Shown piece after piece: positions 1 through 12,639 of a stretch of 64,000 nt of DNA. Under the pieces are notes generated by a model. That model was not told the origin of the DNA and searched no databases. It saw only the letters and a list, made by a program, of their open reading frames with translations. Source of the DNA: Megaleporinus macrocephalus (lineage: Eukaryota; Chordata; Actinopteri; Characiformes; Anostomidae); the NCBI GenBank assembly GCA_021613375.1, contig CM038726.1, positions 12,284,253 through 12,348,252 on the forward strand, in the 5' to 3' direction. Both the position numbers and the translations under genes were made by a program. Positions within the stretch are counted from its first letter, which is position 1, and every line of letters starts with the position of its first letter.

Positions 1-1400
1 GTCTGGAAGTGCTACTTATTTACCAGGAAGCTAACACATGAGCTAACCTTATTTAGAGTCATGCACAATGGATGTACATCCTTTCAAAACCTGTAAATGA
101 CTGATTTCACACAGTTTAGGATAGCGCTCAGTAACTGCAAGATGTATCACTTCCTTTACCAAAAAATGACTGCAATGAACAACTTAATAAACAATACTCA
201 CAGTAAACATTTCAATTCTAACATGCAAACATACTTGACTGTTATTTTTTACAAAATGTGATAGACACATGACCTTTACCAACACATTCACAATATTTTA
301 TGAAGCAACCCAGATTCAGCAAAAGCATCTGTGATTCAGCAAAAATAGGAATAATCATGCAGTTTAAATTCTCTGACAGTATCAGTTGGTGTGCAGAAAT
401 GAATGTGGACTGGGCCTAAAAAAATCTCCAAAAAAGGAAAAGAGGAAAAGAAAGAAAAACAGCAAGGCTAATCAAGAATCTGTTCCCTACTGAAAATGCT
501 GTGTTGCAGTTGCATATAATTCTGTTGTATAAGCTGTAATTTGTTTCTTATGCTGGTTATGTTTTAAATAAAACACATGGCACAGTTGTGTAAAAGCATT
601 TTTCGCTGTTATATATTGTATATTTATCATCAGACTGTTGCTGTGTTTGACTACTATGTCTCCTTTCGTTGTCAAGCAACGGTTGTTTACGGTTGTTTAG
701 TTAATACAGTGAGACTGTTGTAGTAATGCAGCAATAACAGCATTTGTACACTTATCCAGTAATTAGTTTTTACTCTTGTCAGTATATGTCTATATAAGAG
801 CAACTCAAAAGTAGGCAACGTCCTATAAATTACAATACGTACATCGCCCAGTTAACAGCCGAATAAGCAGAGAACTTTGAAGAAGAAAAAAAAACAACCA
901 ACGGTCGTGCTAGCTCACTAAAAAAACAACATACCAGCCAACATTTTGCAGCACTGAGCTCACATAATAACACATGTATCTTTAATATCTGTGTGAAACA
1001 AAATAAACCTAAAAAAGCGAGAATACAGAGTGTAAATATTCGAGGCTAGCTATCCTTCTCCCCCGCTGTGTCTGCTTGCCCCTTCGCTAGCTCGTATAAA
1101 AAAAATCCAAACGAAAACGTTTCACTTGTTCACTAAAACACACTACAACGAGCCCACACAGTAATGAGGACACGAAGGACCAAACGTTACAATATTTTAA
1201 AGGTTATTTATGTTTTGGATACGTTATAAGCTGAGCTGCCTGTACATTAAAGTCACAAACAACCTCCCAGTGACATAAACGCATGAGGTCGGCCTCACAA
1301 CATTAACAGAACCGACCTAGCCAGCTAACAAACCGCCCGACGGATACAATCCTTCCCTGCTTCTGAGAAGTTGCTGCTGACGGGAACTAGATCGACTGAC
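1..1400. other. Upstream sequence, no recognised gene
   Basis: AT-rich sequence upstream of coq4. No open frame here resembles a known protein; the longest (minus strand, 487-675) has no family features. Around 860-1400 the sequence becomes richer in CpG, as expected near a promoter. It may be the first intron of a gene running leftwards from the divergent promoter near 1600-1740, but no further exon was found. Confidence 0.4.
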
Positions 1401-1408
1401 TCACTTAC

Positions 1409-1481
1409 CAAAACTCTCCCAGCAAGTGCTGCTCCACAATGATGTCTGTAATATACTCACAACTGTTACATAGAATGACGT
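1409..1481 (-). other. Possible minus-strand exon, unidentified
   Basis: On the minus strand a pyrimidine-rich stretch ending CCTGCAG precedes 1481, and a strong donor GTAAGTGAG follows 1409. The 73 bases between them have one frame open throughout, giving a Cys-containing peptide that includes ILCNSCEY and VEQHLLGEF. The frame lacks a methionine, so an earlier coding exon would be required. A second good minus-strand donor (GTAAGTATATC) ends an exon at 1620. I cannot assign the peptide to a family; it could equally be part of a 5' UTR. Confidence 0.25.
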
Positions 1482-1599
1482 CTGCAGGTAAAACAGCGTG
1501 GGGTGTGTGTGTGTGTGTGCGCATATATATGAAGGCGTTCAGTCGTTAAATTTGTGAGTCAAAGGATAGTTACAGCTGAAGGAAGACGGCGTTTACATG

Positions 1600-1740
1600 A
1601 TTACGATGGATATACTTACAACGTCGTGTCTCTCTCTGTGAGCGGGAAAATTGTGTTTTACTGCCAGCTAAAGATAACTTTCTGCCACTGCTAGCCTGCT
1701 AGCTAGCTAAGCTAAGGGCACCTCTTCGTCGCGGACAAGT
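1600..1740. promoter_or_regulatory. Probable coq4 promoter, possibly bidirectional
   Basis: This short interval separates the inferred coq4 start codon (1741, + strand) from a minus-strand splice donor at about 1620, so both transcripts would start within it. No TATA box is evident. In mammals COQ4 is arranged head to head with another gene (TRUB2), which makes a divergent promoter reasonable. The start sites themselves are inferred. Confidence 0.35.
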
Positions 1741-4700
1741 ATGACTGTAAAACTGTGGAGTATCTGTTTGGTGTGCTGTACGGCTGATCTGTGCTTTTTC
1801 CCTTCTCCAATGTGATCATTAGTTCTGAAGTAAAGACAGATTTCACCAAATTGTCTCCTGAGTAAATGGTTGAGACGTGGACAAATTAATTCAGCCAGAG
1901 TTTTAATGCGGACTGGTGCTTTATTGAGAAACGTATCGCCTCGGATTTCTCTGTAGCGCAGAAGTGGTGAAAGGAACCAGAGGGAACGATATGTACATTA
2001 ATTCTAGCTTTTTATTTATTATCCAAAATCACAAGTGAACGTCCACGTGTCTTATGAGTTTTATATATAATGTTGATACGGAATGCTCGTCTGAGTGTTC
2101 TGTATCAACATTATATATTCCGTATTTTGTAACATTTTGTCTTACACTCCCTACCTGTGCCACGATTGTGTTAAAATTATGTTGGACATCAAGCAGGGTT
2201 TTTAAAACCGTTTTATGTTGCATCTTTTTGGGTTGTAGCAGATATGGGCTTTTTCAGTCATTGAAAGCTTGTACACTTATGATTGGGCAAGTTTTATCTA
2301 AAAATTAACAGTAAAATTTCACAACAGACCACTAAAAGGTTTTGGTTTCAAAGTCACCAATATATTATGCATGGCCTACATTTGTTAATGGAATTCTCTT
2401 TTAACCTACATGAGTTTTGTTTTTGTAATGCATGAATTTAATATATGATGGTATTCTCATAAAGACACAATCAAAAACAACCATCAAAAATGAATTATCA
2501 CAATATCACAAACTAATCATCATGAAAAATATTGTCATGTTGCTAATCTCTATTGTTGAAGCTTTTTATTAAACTTTTTCTTACTATTTACTAAATTGCC
2601 ACTTAATCTGTTTGTTCAGTGGCGTGAAACCCCTCAGATGGTGTTCTATTATAGTGCTTTTATGCCCCACTACACTTTTTATTTCAGTCATACAAGACCA
2701 CACTCTTTAAATGAAGATGAACCCACAACAACAATCATAGCCACATTGAAGTTTCAAAGACATTTTCACAAATAAATGTGTTTTGGCTTGATAGCATGTT
2801 TTGCTCCCTTTCCATATTGGTACTTCAGTATTGATAAAATCTTGTTTTGTGAAACTGTATCAATTCACAAAAACACAGTATCAGCATTTAATGAATAACT
2901 TGCATGCAAATATACGTAGCAGACAGTAATTTATTTTCCCCCACCGCTGGATTGCTGTGTTGTAATCTTCAGCCATGAGCCTCTTCCACTCCAACATAAA
3001 CAAGTAGCATAAGGGCGCACCGCTAATGTTAGCAAACCTAGCTGACTAGTTAACTCTTTATGCTTTCACAGTTCTTTTAAAATTAGATTTAAACAATTGC
3101 AATATTGCAGCTTACAGTATCAAAATCTATTGCAATGTACCAAATCATGACCCCTTTAATATAATTTGTATACAAAGGACTGGCACTCTTGGGCATGTCT
3201 ACTTTTCCTGATAAAACTCAATAATATGGTTAGCTAGCAATTAGCTTATACAAGGCAGCACTGAATGAATAAGGCAAATACATTAAACAAACCCATTAAC
3301 TTAAGATTTCTTTACCGCAGCGTTGGCCAGGCAGCGGTACACCAGCTGGAGTTCAGACCACCTCTATGACAGGTTATATCCAGGCCACATCCAAACCAGC
3401 CCTTGTCAAAAAGCTCTGCTGGCTGTAGGATCTGGAATAGCTGCTCTGCAGAATCCCTACAGACATGGTGAGGCTTGTATTGCAAATGTTAGACAATTTT
3501 AAAGGCTGCCTATTTTTGCGGATGGTTATAATTTGCTTTCAGTATCACTGCAAATAGAGAATGTATCCCTTTCATTTTATTAAGTAAACTTAAGTGTATT
3601 TTATATGGTGAAGGTGGAATGTAGATAATGTATAATAGTCAAATTAGAATATTTTTTTTCTGTGACATGAGTTAATAATTTGAAAATATAAAATATAGTT
3701 GAAATATAGTTTTAACTGGTTTTTAAGTCGGCTTGAAGTAAACTTATATGAACAACACCAGAGGACTACACATAAAAATTCACAGACATATTTAGGTTTA
3801 AGAACACGTGTTTTCAGCTCAAATCAACTTTCCAGGTCAAACAAAAACTCAAGAAACTCACATCTTGAAAGAACTGTCAATAAAATCAGTCAAATGTTTA
3901 TCTGTTTCTATGGGGATTAATAACACCACAAATTACAAGTTTACATAGTACTTCAACTTTTTGTAAAAGGCAATGATACTTAATTATACTTTGTTTAAGT
4001 ATATCTCAATCAATAGATTAAGTATGTATAGTAAGTATTGGCAAATAGACTTTTCTGTATACTTGACAGTATTAGCCATGTTTCCTAAAATATAGTACTT
4101 AAGTATAGTACAAGGATAGACCAAATGTACTTTTCTAAGTACTTGTCAGTATAAGCCAAATATACATATTTTTTATTTCTCAAATAAATACATAAAAAGC
4201 TATTTGAAAGCATATTCGTTTATTTTTAATTTAAGAGTGCACTAATCGCACACTTGGAAAAAACTTTCTGTAAGGGAATGTTTTCCTTCCCACAGATATG
4301 GTGGCAGTGCTTGGTGAAACAACTGGGCACCTGGCTTTAATGAAACTAAGGGACAGAATGAGGAATGACCCTGAAGGACACACCATTCTCACGTAGGGAA
4401 ACCTTGTTTCTGAGATTGCATGTTTTTTTTTCTTTGACACATCTGTGGAGCTGATTACAACGTACTACCTGGAACTCTCAGCCACTGTATGAATTGAGTT
4501 TCTCCTGGCTGATATTGATAAAATGATTATAATATTCTTCCTGTATTTTGCACCTCCACTTTTGCATCTCCAATACATGATGCTGCCATCCCCATACTTA
4601 GATTATGGCACTTAAATAAAGGGGAAATTTATTCCAGAAAGATAAACTTTTTTGAATGAATCACAGAAATTGTAGAGTCCAATTTTAAGCAATTGTGTCT

Positions 4701-7700
4701 TTTTCAGGTTGATATTTTTTTATTTGTGTAAACTTGGAGCTTCCCTTACATTTAAGCAAACGCCATTTTTCAGTTTTGTCACATAATATTCTGACATAAA
4801 ACCAATGTCACGTTAAATTTGACTAGTATCACTTTTGAATATCACTTAGCCATGTATGCTGAAATATAGTGCTTAAGTATAGTACAAGGATAGACCAAAT
4901 ATACATTTCTGAGTAAAAAGAACTAGTAGAGACAATATGTTGCTCAGTATTAATTTAAGTGAGTAAGTGTGCTCTTCTTTATAACACTGCTGTAATGTCT
5001 TCAGAGAACGTCCAAGGATCCGCCTATCCACACTGGACCTGTCCCGTATGTCCACTCTTCCAGAAGGTTCTCTAGGAAGAGAATATCTCAGATTTCTGGA
5101 TGAAAATGTAAGAGTGAGAGTGAGTCTTTATTGATGCATTTTTCATCTTAAACATCTTGGAACCTTAGTGTTGACTTTGTTTATTTCAGAAAGTCACTCC
5201 TGACACACGCGCTGATGTGAAGTTTGTTGATGATGAAGAACTAGCGTATGTAATGCAGCGATACAGAGAGGTTCATGATCTACTACATACGCTGCTAGGC
5301 ATGCCCACCAATATGCTTGGTAAGTGTTCTTAAAGTTAGATGGTTGTTTATAAGAAATAAGACATGTGGTGCCCATATTGCCACAGTGCCAGTTGTTAGA
5401 CAGCACATATGATAAAAAAGATACTACTTTGAGTAATTAAGTAAGTGTAATGAGAATATTTCTAATACTTGTTGTAGGTGAAGTTGCAGTCAAGTGGTTT
5501 GAGGCTGCTCAGACTGGTCTGCCTATGTGCATTCTGGGAGCAGCCCTGGGTCCACTCCGTCTATCCACCAGGTAAGGCCTTTGCCCCCACTGTTTTCTCA
5601 TTACATTACATACAAAAGCATGCACGGTACCATAATCATCCGTTAGGTAACCATTATAAAATCTAATGGGCTATGTAAACACTCATCAGTTCACTTCTGT
5701 ATTAATGTACCATTATGTACCGTTGATGCTTGGCAAATTTATCCTAGTGTTAACAGACTACACTTGTCAGCTACTTTATTAGGAGCAACTGTAAACCTGA
5801 TTAGTCATAAAGTTGTCCAATTACAGTCATGTGCCAAAGTTTGGGCTTTTGGTTTGTTGTATGTGAAATTTTAGCAATGTTTTCTTTATATTAATATCAG
5901 CAAAGTGTGTTTCCTTATGGAGAATGTGTTAATCATGTGATCAGATATGATCTGTAACCAGCCATTCAGTGTCATAACTGATTCTGTGCCGGTCTGATTT
6001 ACTCATGTGTTGCATTGATGGGTAACTTTGCACAACAGCACACACACACATCATATTGTCAGTGTGGAAGTTCTTTACACTGAGTGAATAATACGACAAG
6101 CTCCTGGAACAACTCTAAAACATTCAGAATGACAACAATAAACTACTTAAAACACCAGCACTCTGCTGAATATAAGCAATTTGAAAAAGCTAGTAAATGC
6201 AAAGGCAAATGCTGAAACCTAAGCTATAAAAAAATCTGAGCCAGACAATAAATTGCAGTCAGTTGACTGTGGTGTGGTCGTTGGCGCCAGCCGTTTCAAA
6301 TACTTCTGAAACTACATATATTTTATATACAGTCTCTAGAGTGGTGCAAAGCAGAGTACACCATCCAGTGAGCAGCCATTTGCGTGGGCAGAAAAGCCTT
6401 GCTTCAGTTCAAGCTGACAGCACATCTACAGTTTATTTAATCTTTGGAATGTGGTGGAGATCCACAGCATAAATATGCCTCTGACACATCTGCAACAATT
6501 CATCTTTAAGGAATCTTTTTTTAGCATATCGGCCTAATCGGTTCTGGCTGTTTCGGGGGTGGGGTGTTCTTAATAACGTGGCTGGTAAGTGTATGTTGTT
6601 TTAAATGATATCTGTCATGTTGTACAATAATGCTGTTTTGTAAATGCGGTAATTCACTTTAGGTCATGCTACAGTGATTTTAGCACAGTTAGGGAAGTAA
6701 CAGGGAAGTAAAATCACTAGCACATGGCCTCTCGTGGCTTATTGGTTTAACAACGTCGTGCTTTGTTTCTTAGCGAATAGTAGGGAAGAGGACAAAACAT
6801 AAAAGATGGCCTTGTATCCACTGTGAGAATGCTAAAACAGAACGATTACTTAAAACTTACACAACACTGTACTTTCTGCTTTGTTTTGTTGGCAAAGAAT
6901 GTAACTAAACCTAACTGGGTAGTAACCATTGTTCCTTACTGGAGGATTCCATCATTACAAAAGAGTTCCACATGTATTAACAGTACTTCCTCTGTAAATT
7001 TGTGTGTTGTCTTTTTTCTTTGGTGGATATATAATATATTGTGGTAGCTCATTGTTCACGCTGAGGTCTCCTGCGGTTCTCATTTGTTTTTCCATTATCT
7101 TTTGTCTGAATTGTTCTGAAATCTCTAGATTGAGCCAACAGACCTAGAGGAGGATGTATTGATTTTAATGTTTTCTGGAGATGTTTCAGTTTTTTTATAT
7201 TCATATAACTGTCTATAACTGTTCATTTATCTACTTTGTTTTTTTATGATGTGTTATGAGACTGAGAGAGACCTAACTAGCAGGTGGATTAATTTGGCGG
7301 AAATGTTAAACCAAAACAAAAAAACACTCCATTCTAAATGTGTAATGTTACTGTTTGTGTTTTATCTCGTACTATATACAATTTGTCAGCACCTCTCTAC
7401 CTTAGTAGTCTAACATTAATTGTTGGTCAGTTTCTGACCATTGTACCACTAGTGATTTAGATATTATTTAGGTGTTAGGTGGATTTAAGTTGCTTGAGGC
7501 TTTACACACTGATTGAGAGTGTCTCCTATTCAGCCAAAGCCAGTGTTATATACTGAAACTTACTTTTGGCAAAGGGCTATAGATTGACACACATTATGCA
7601 TCAACAGACGTGCTACAATCTAACTGCAAACCAGTAAGATGGATCTAGGCTATTTTACATTCTATTACATTTCGAAGCGGCTCGTGAGTGTATGTTAACA

Positions 7701-8304
7701 AATTCAAAATCTAAGGGGACTGGCAGCATGAGACAGTTTCTTGTGGCCTGTCTTATAATAATAAACAATTCACAACAGTTACAATTTCTCCATAAATCCC
7801 GCGCTCAGTTTTTTTTTTCTGCAGATACATTTTGAAAATCACATTACCCAACTTTCGCTTTAAGACCCTGTGGCTGGTTACATAACTTAAGCTATAATAA
7901 TTACTGTTTTATTAGTAGTGGTGCTTTGTGGTTATTGAGTAAACTGTATGTACTTAATGTATAGTTACGTAGTTAAAATATATTAGGTTGTTGAAATGGG
8001 GAAGAAGCCCCCTGTTCTGAACCAAGTAAGATCCAGCCTGCATTAGTGTTCTGTGGTATTCATAGTAGTAATGGCTGATTTCATCTTCATGCGTTTGTGT
8101 ATTTTCAGTCGTCTCCAAAAGCTTGTGTGGTCTCTTGGGCCATGGGCTCTGCACAGTGGCAGCCGGGCACGTTGTGTCCTGAGTGTTTTCTATGAACGCC
8201 GCTGGGAGCAGAACTTGGTAGAACTCAGAGAGGAGCTGAACATCGAACCACCACCCATCAACTTGTCTGCGAACAGCAAGAAAGCATCCTCACTGTCCCC
8301 ATGA
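1741..8304 (+). CDS. coq4: Ubiquinone biosynthesis protein COQ4, mitochondrial
   Basis: COQ4 acts in the mitochondrial matrix within the coenzyme Q biosynthetic complex. Exons: 1741-1759 (inferred), 3321-3467, 4296-4392, 5005-5107, 5190-5319, 5478-5571 and 8109-8304. Exons 2 to 7 join in phase with standard splice sites and end at TGA. The product would be 261 residues, close to the human length of about 265. Family landmarks visible are [14 protein letters not shown] across exons 2-3, [19 protein letters not shown], the metal-binding pattern H-D-x2-H-x11-E (about H151, D152, H155, E167), GLPMCILGA and YERRWEQ. The 19-base first exon was chosen because it starts at an ATG with A at -3, supplies the required phase 1, and gives a basic N-terminus suited to mitochondrial import. 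Its donor (GTATCT) is weak, so the true first exon may be another one between about 1700 and 3300. Intron 6 is 2.5 kb. Confidence 0.93.
2063..2118 (+). repeat. Near-perfect hairpin in coq4 intron 1
   Basis: Seventeen-base arms at 2063-2079 and 2102-2118 are exact reverse complements (core TATATAATGTTGATAC). The inner segments 2080-2088 and 2093-2101 also pair if three G-U wobbles are allowed, leaving only a four-base loop. As + strand RNA this makes about 26 uninterrupted pairs. It may be a palindromic mobile-element relic or a small-RNA precursor; nothing in the sequence decides between them. Confidence 0.75.
4085..4917. repeat. Direct repeat pair in coq4 intron 3
   Basis: A block of about 45 bases containing AAGTATAGTACAAGGATAGA occurs at about 4091-4140 and again at 4864-4915, in the same orientation and flanking coq4 exon 3 (4296-4392). 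Similar AAGTA-rich words are found from about 3960 onwards. It looks like a dispersed or duplicated AT-rich repeat. Confidence 0.6.
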
Positions 8305-10000
8305 CAGACTTGAAAAGTGGTGTCATTGTCACAGGATGAACAATCGATTAAGGGATATGAAAAATTGATTCTTGTAGATAAGGTAATATTTGCTTTTCCA
8401 CTTGACAGTGTGGTTCCGTTTTACCATGGTATGGTTTCAAATCTCTGCTACCTACTTTTTGGTGCTATTTCCACTGTCATGTGACCTGTACCGTAACTAA
8501 TAATGTTTTTGTACTGGGCAGTACGGCACAGCACAGTGCGGGTATAAATGAGAACCCAGAACTATCCATACGCTGGTTGAGTACTCGTGTCTGTTTCCCA
8601 TCACACAACAGAACTGTGTAAGTAGGTGGTGATCTTTCTATCTTGTATCGTCATACGATTACTATTAGATTGTGTGTTCATAGTAAATATGACCAATAGT
8701 ACCAACAAGCCTTAAGTTCTGATTTACATTTTACTGAGTATTTGGTTTGGAAAAGTCACAAACAGCAGGCATGGCTATACCATTTCTTATTTCAACAGTG
8801 TGTTCCAGCTCATAACAGCTCAGAACACTTTCAGTACAGAACTATGATTCAGAACTGCCAGTGACATGATAGTGGAAATTACAAAATTCGATGGAAAAAC
8901 AACATGATAAATTTGATAACCCTACTTCCTGAGGTAATACGACTAGCAAACTGGGACATATGGGTGTAAAACCATTAATTAATCAAATGCTGTCATCACA
9001 GAATCATCAGTGTATTCAGACTGGTAATTGAAACATGCTGTGCATGAATGAAAAACTCATGTAAGATCTTCCAAATGTCATAGTGTCTATGAATAACTAC
9101 TAACACCTGATTTTATAAACAGACTTTAGTTTATGAACAGACTTAGTCATTGTACCATCACTGTACCATACGATTCTAAATGGTAACTGAAAAACTGACT
9201 GAATGCCCCCCTCAGTAAATTGGAATATTCTAGAATGGAGTACAGACACAATGCAGTGACAGACTATTTAGGCGAATTAATTACACAGTTGCTTTCATTG
9301 CATTCATTTCCTCCTCAAGATTTAAAACTTTTAAGAAACATTGCATCAATCATAAATGACAACCATGTGTCATACACAAGTGTCTCCTTTTTTTGCTTAT
9401 GGAATGGTAATGAGGGAAATGTTCTTTTTCTTTCCTTAACCGAATCCTGAGACATATGGTCACAAGATCTCACATGATCAGCTGTCATGATCAGAATTAA
9501 TGCAAAGTGTGGTAGCAGTATTGCAGAAAAGCTGCAGTAAGACTGAAAAGAGGGTATTTACACTGACAGAAAAACATTCTGGGAAAACAATTTGAGTATG
9601 AACTGATTTCGCACTAGTTCTCTATGTTTTATGTATTAATGGTAAACATCATGGTTCAGATGGAAAGGTGCTTATAGATTTTTTAAATCTTTTTTAAAAG
9701 AAAAACACTGTTTTTATGTTATCTTTGTTGAAATATTACTGTCTGGCCAGTTACCATTCGGAAATGTTCTGATACTTTTGACAATAAAAATATAAAAATG
9801 GAAAATGAGTGCACATCAAATCTAGTTGCTTTATTCTGATCATTCTTTTTTCTCTTATCATTATAGAAGTTATTAAGGAAAACTTTTCAAACCTCAGACC
9901 CACCTTTACCCTGTTCAATAAATTATCAACAACCCCGCAGGTTCATAAGGGTGGCAGATCATTCTTGGTGGTGGTGCGTTAGTTTGTGTTGTGCTGATAA
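8305..10000. other. coq4 3' UTR and spacer
   Basis: No coding sequence was recognised. The first good AATAAA downstream of the coq4 stop, within ACAATAAAAAT, is at 9783, so the 3' UTR could be about 1.5 kb long. The open frame at 9220-9450 shows no family features and is probably chance. Confidence 0.4.
9783..9788 (+). other. Candidate coq4 polyadenylation signal
   Basis: AATAAA about 1.5 kb after the coq4 stop codon. Assignment is by position only. Confidence 0.35.
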
Positions 10001-10014
10001 GAGAGGCTTAGACA

Positions 10015-10330
10015 CAGACGTACTGCCAGAGTTTTTTAAACATGGTGTCCACTTAATTATACACAATTATACCTGTACCTTGTCGGTCCACTTGTAGAAG
10101 ATGTAGAAGTCAGAGACGAAAAGAGTTTGTGTTGGTCATCCTCTAGTCCTTGCTTAGTTTTCTATTCTCAGTCCCGCACTGACACTGAGTGCATTTAATA
10201 ACTCCTGCAGCATTGCTGTGTCTGATCCACTCCAACAGACACAGCATGCAATGATCCACCACTCATCACTGCTCACGTGGGGGTCCTGAAAAGAACTGCC
10301 CATATAAACAAACCACCCACCAGGAAAACC
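10015..10330. mobile_element. Non-autonomous DNA element fragment
   Basis: The stretch contains GCTGTGTCTGATCCACTC followed by GATCCACCACTC and GGGGTCCTGA, preceded by words such as GTAGAAGTCAGAGACGA. These in this order recall an abundant otophysan-fish dispersed element. Related pieces lie at about 26219-26290, 44677-45028 and 58965-59120 in this window. The minus-strand frame at 10154-10483 is a translation of this repeat and not a gene. Confidence 0.6.
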
Positions 10331-12139
10331 CTCCAGAATAATTTGAAGAAATGCTATCCACATGGTCACCAGAGGTTGGATCTGACTTGACTGTGCTAAA
10401 TAATATTTTTTTGGGAGGAGGTTAGTGAAAAGAATGAAATACCATTCCACCTCTAAATATATGTGGAGTAGCCCCACTTCCACTAATTTGTTGTAACCCC
10501 CCTTTCTTTTGAAATTATTTTATAATCGGACCACTGGACTACGCTGTTCAATCAGATTTAGTGCAGTGCAGTATATGAAATATTGAATAAAATTATTTTA
10601 ATCATATTTTCTTCATAGATTGCATTTTTAAATGAGGCACCACTGTTTTTATTGTCTGTTTCCACTTATTAATTTCCATAAATGTAAATATTTTACTGTG
10701 ATGCATATTGTGTATTGTGAAAATGCCTGTAAGAAACGTGAAGCCATCCAATGTAAAAGTTTGGGCACACCACTAAAATTACATTTTGAGGATTTTACAC
10801 ACACCTCTCTGTAATGATTAACAGTAAAAATATTACAATTTGTGTAGCCCTAGACTAAGTAAAGAACCCCATTGACAGACCATTGCTGGAGTTACCCAGT
10901 GTCTAATAAATAATGGAATTAAATATTAAAGAATAGTTATCCACAGCCCATTATATATTACAAATAAAAACATGCATAGTGAAACATACAGCTTGTGTAT
11001 TGTGCAGTGAGATTTTTGAACCCTAAGGCCTAGCACCAGGCACAGATACACATGGACACGTATTTGTATCATAAGAAAATATGAGGCGTGTTTTTACAAA
11101 AGAGAAGAGTTGGTTTGGAGGTTATGATGCTTATATCCTGTGTTGGGGGGTACTCAATGTATGCGAAATGCAAAGAAGGAGGAGGGGCAACATTACATCA
11201 CCCCCCAGATGTGTAAAATATGCATTTTCTGTATCTGTGTGAGTGTACCTAAGTGCAAACTAGGTTGACATTCTCCACTATGAGCGAAGAATAAAGAAGC
11301 TGCTCTTCTATCTGATGAGTCTTTTAATATCTTCTTAAATCTTTCTTAAGTTAATTAATTTATCTTCATGAGTTTGTTTACTAGTGATCTGGTTCACTGA
11401 GTATAGCTTTATTATTTATTAAATGTTGAATGAACGACAGAAAACAGGTCTATATCATGAAATCCTCCAGTTTTTTAATGTGATGATTACCATGACGTGA
11501 CTAAGAATGCTTTGAAGTAAGCCACTGTTTGCCTTATCTCATATACCCTATTACCTTTCACCTGTTATCAGGCACAGCCCACACAGAGTCACATCCCATT
11601 CAATAGCTGCTGTGTCACCAGTGACATAGCTGCTGGACCAACACAGCTCTCATTGTGTAGTCAAGGACAAAACATTTTGTAAGGATGTTCAAAGGATTTC
11701 AAAGGATGTGGAAGTCTTTGTTCTTTGTTACAAGTCCAGAAAAAAAAGACTGAGTCACTATATTATTAGTATGTTATTTATTGTGTTCCGTGTTCTAGAA
11801 AATGTAGGGAATTCACAGGAGACCAAACAAAGAAAATATTTTTTTCCTTCACTTTAATGGGAGATCTAGTTACCTTTACAACAAGGATACTACTGATTTG
11901 AAAAGAAAAAAAAGAATTAGAGCATTGACAGAAACACATGATGACAGCTCACAAAGAGCTTGTTGAAACTCTCGGGCCATTTCTGAACATTTTGTGACCC
12001 TGAAATCTGCCCTTCCGCTCCCCACCCTAAGACAGGAATGAGACCAGTTTAAGATTTTTTTTAGGAATATAAAAATGAAAAGAAAAAATGGGGGAAAGGT
12101 ATTTTGGTTGTGTTTCATTATAGATTACCAATGACTAAT
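10331..12139. other. Intergenic spacer, nothing identified
   Basis: AT-rich spacer with no recognised exon. A short phrase AAAAGTTTGGGCACACC near 10757 resembles the ends of Tc1-like elements, and a related phrase occurs near 5835 in coq4 intron 6, so these are probably transposon scraps. Confidence 0.4.
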
Positions 12140-12340
12140 TATGCATGATATACAGTCTGGTCCAGAAAAAAATACAGAATATGGAAGTTATAATAAACAA
12201 TTATTATGAGCTCAAAGTGCCAACCTTCAGCTTTAATTTAAATACCTCTACATCCAGATCTGGTGAAAAGTGTAGGAATGACAAAAATTTTAATACATCA
12301 CCCTGTCATTTTAAGGGCTCGGACATTCCCTAAAACTACA
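12140..12340. mobile_element. Terminal fragment of a Tc1-like transposon
   Basis: Begins with ATACAGTCTGGTCCAGAAAA and continues with CAAAGTGCCAACCTTCAGCTTTAATTT-like words that I associate with the ends of decayed Tc1-like elements in fish. No matching second end was found nearby, so it is a solitary fragment. Recognition is by memory and not by paired inverted repeats. Confidence 0.35.
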
Positions 12341-12639
12341 TACACTGTACATTAATTTTTATTATTCAATGAAAACAATCTGATCTGCAATCATGGAAGG
12401 AATCCATTAGATCATTTTGTGGCATCAAGCATATTTTTGCTAAAGCAAACTCTCTTTATGTGGAGAAATGGAGGAAGGAGAAATCACATGACCGCAAAGA
12501 GTCACAATCATTGTCCATTGTCCATTGTTCAATCCATGTGATTCCTCCTTCCTCCATTCCTGGTCAATGAGACAATGACAAGAAGAGTATCATGATGTCA
12601 AGATTGATATGAGTTACTATGATGCTAAGATATAGACAA

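Noticed and set aside
10154..10483. 109-codon minus-strand frame
   Set aside because: It lies within a dispersed DNA element with copies elsewhere in the window.
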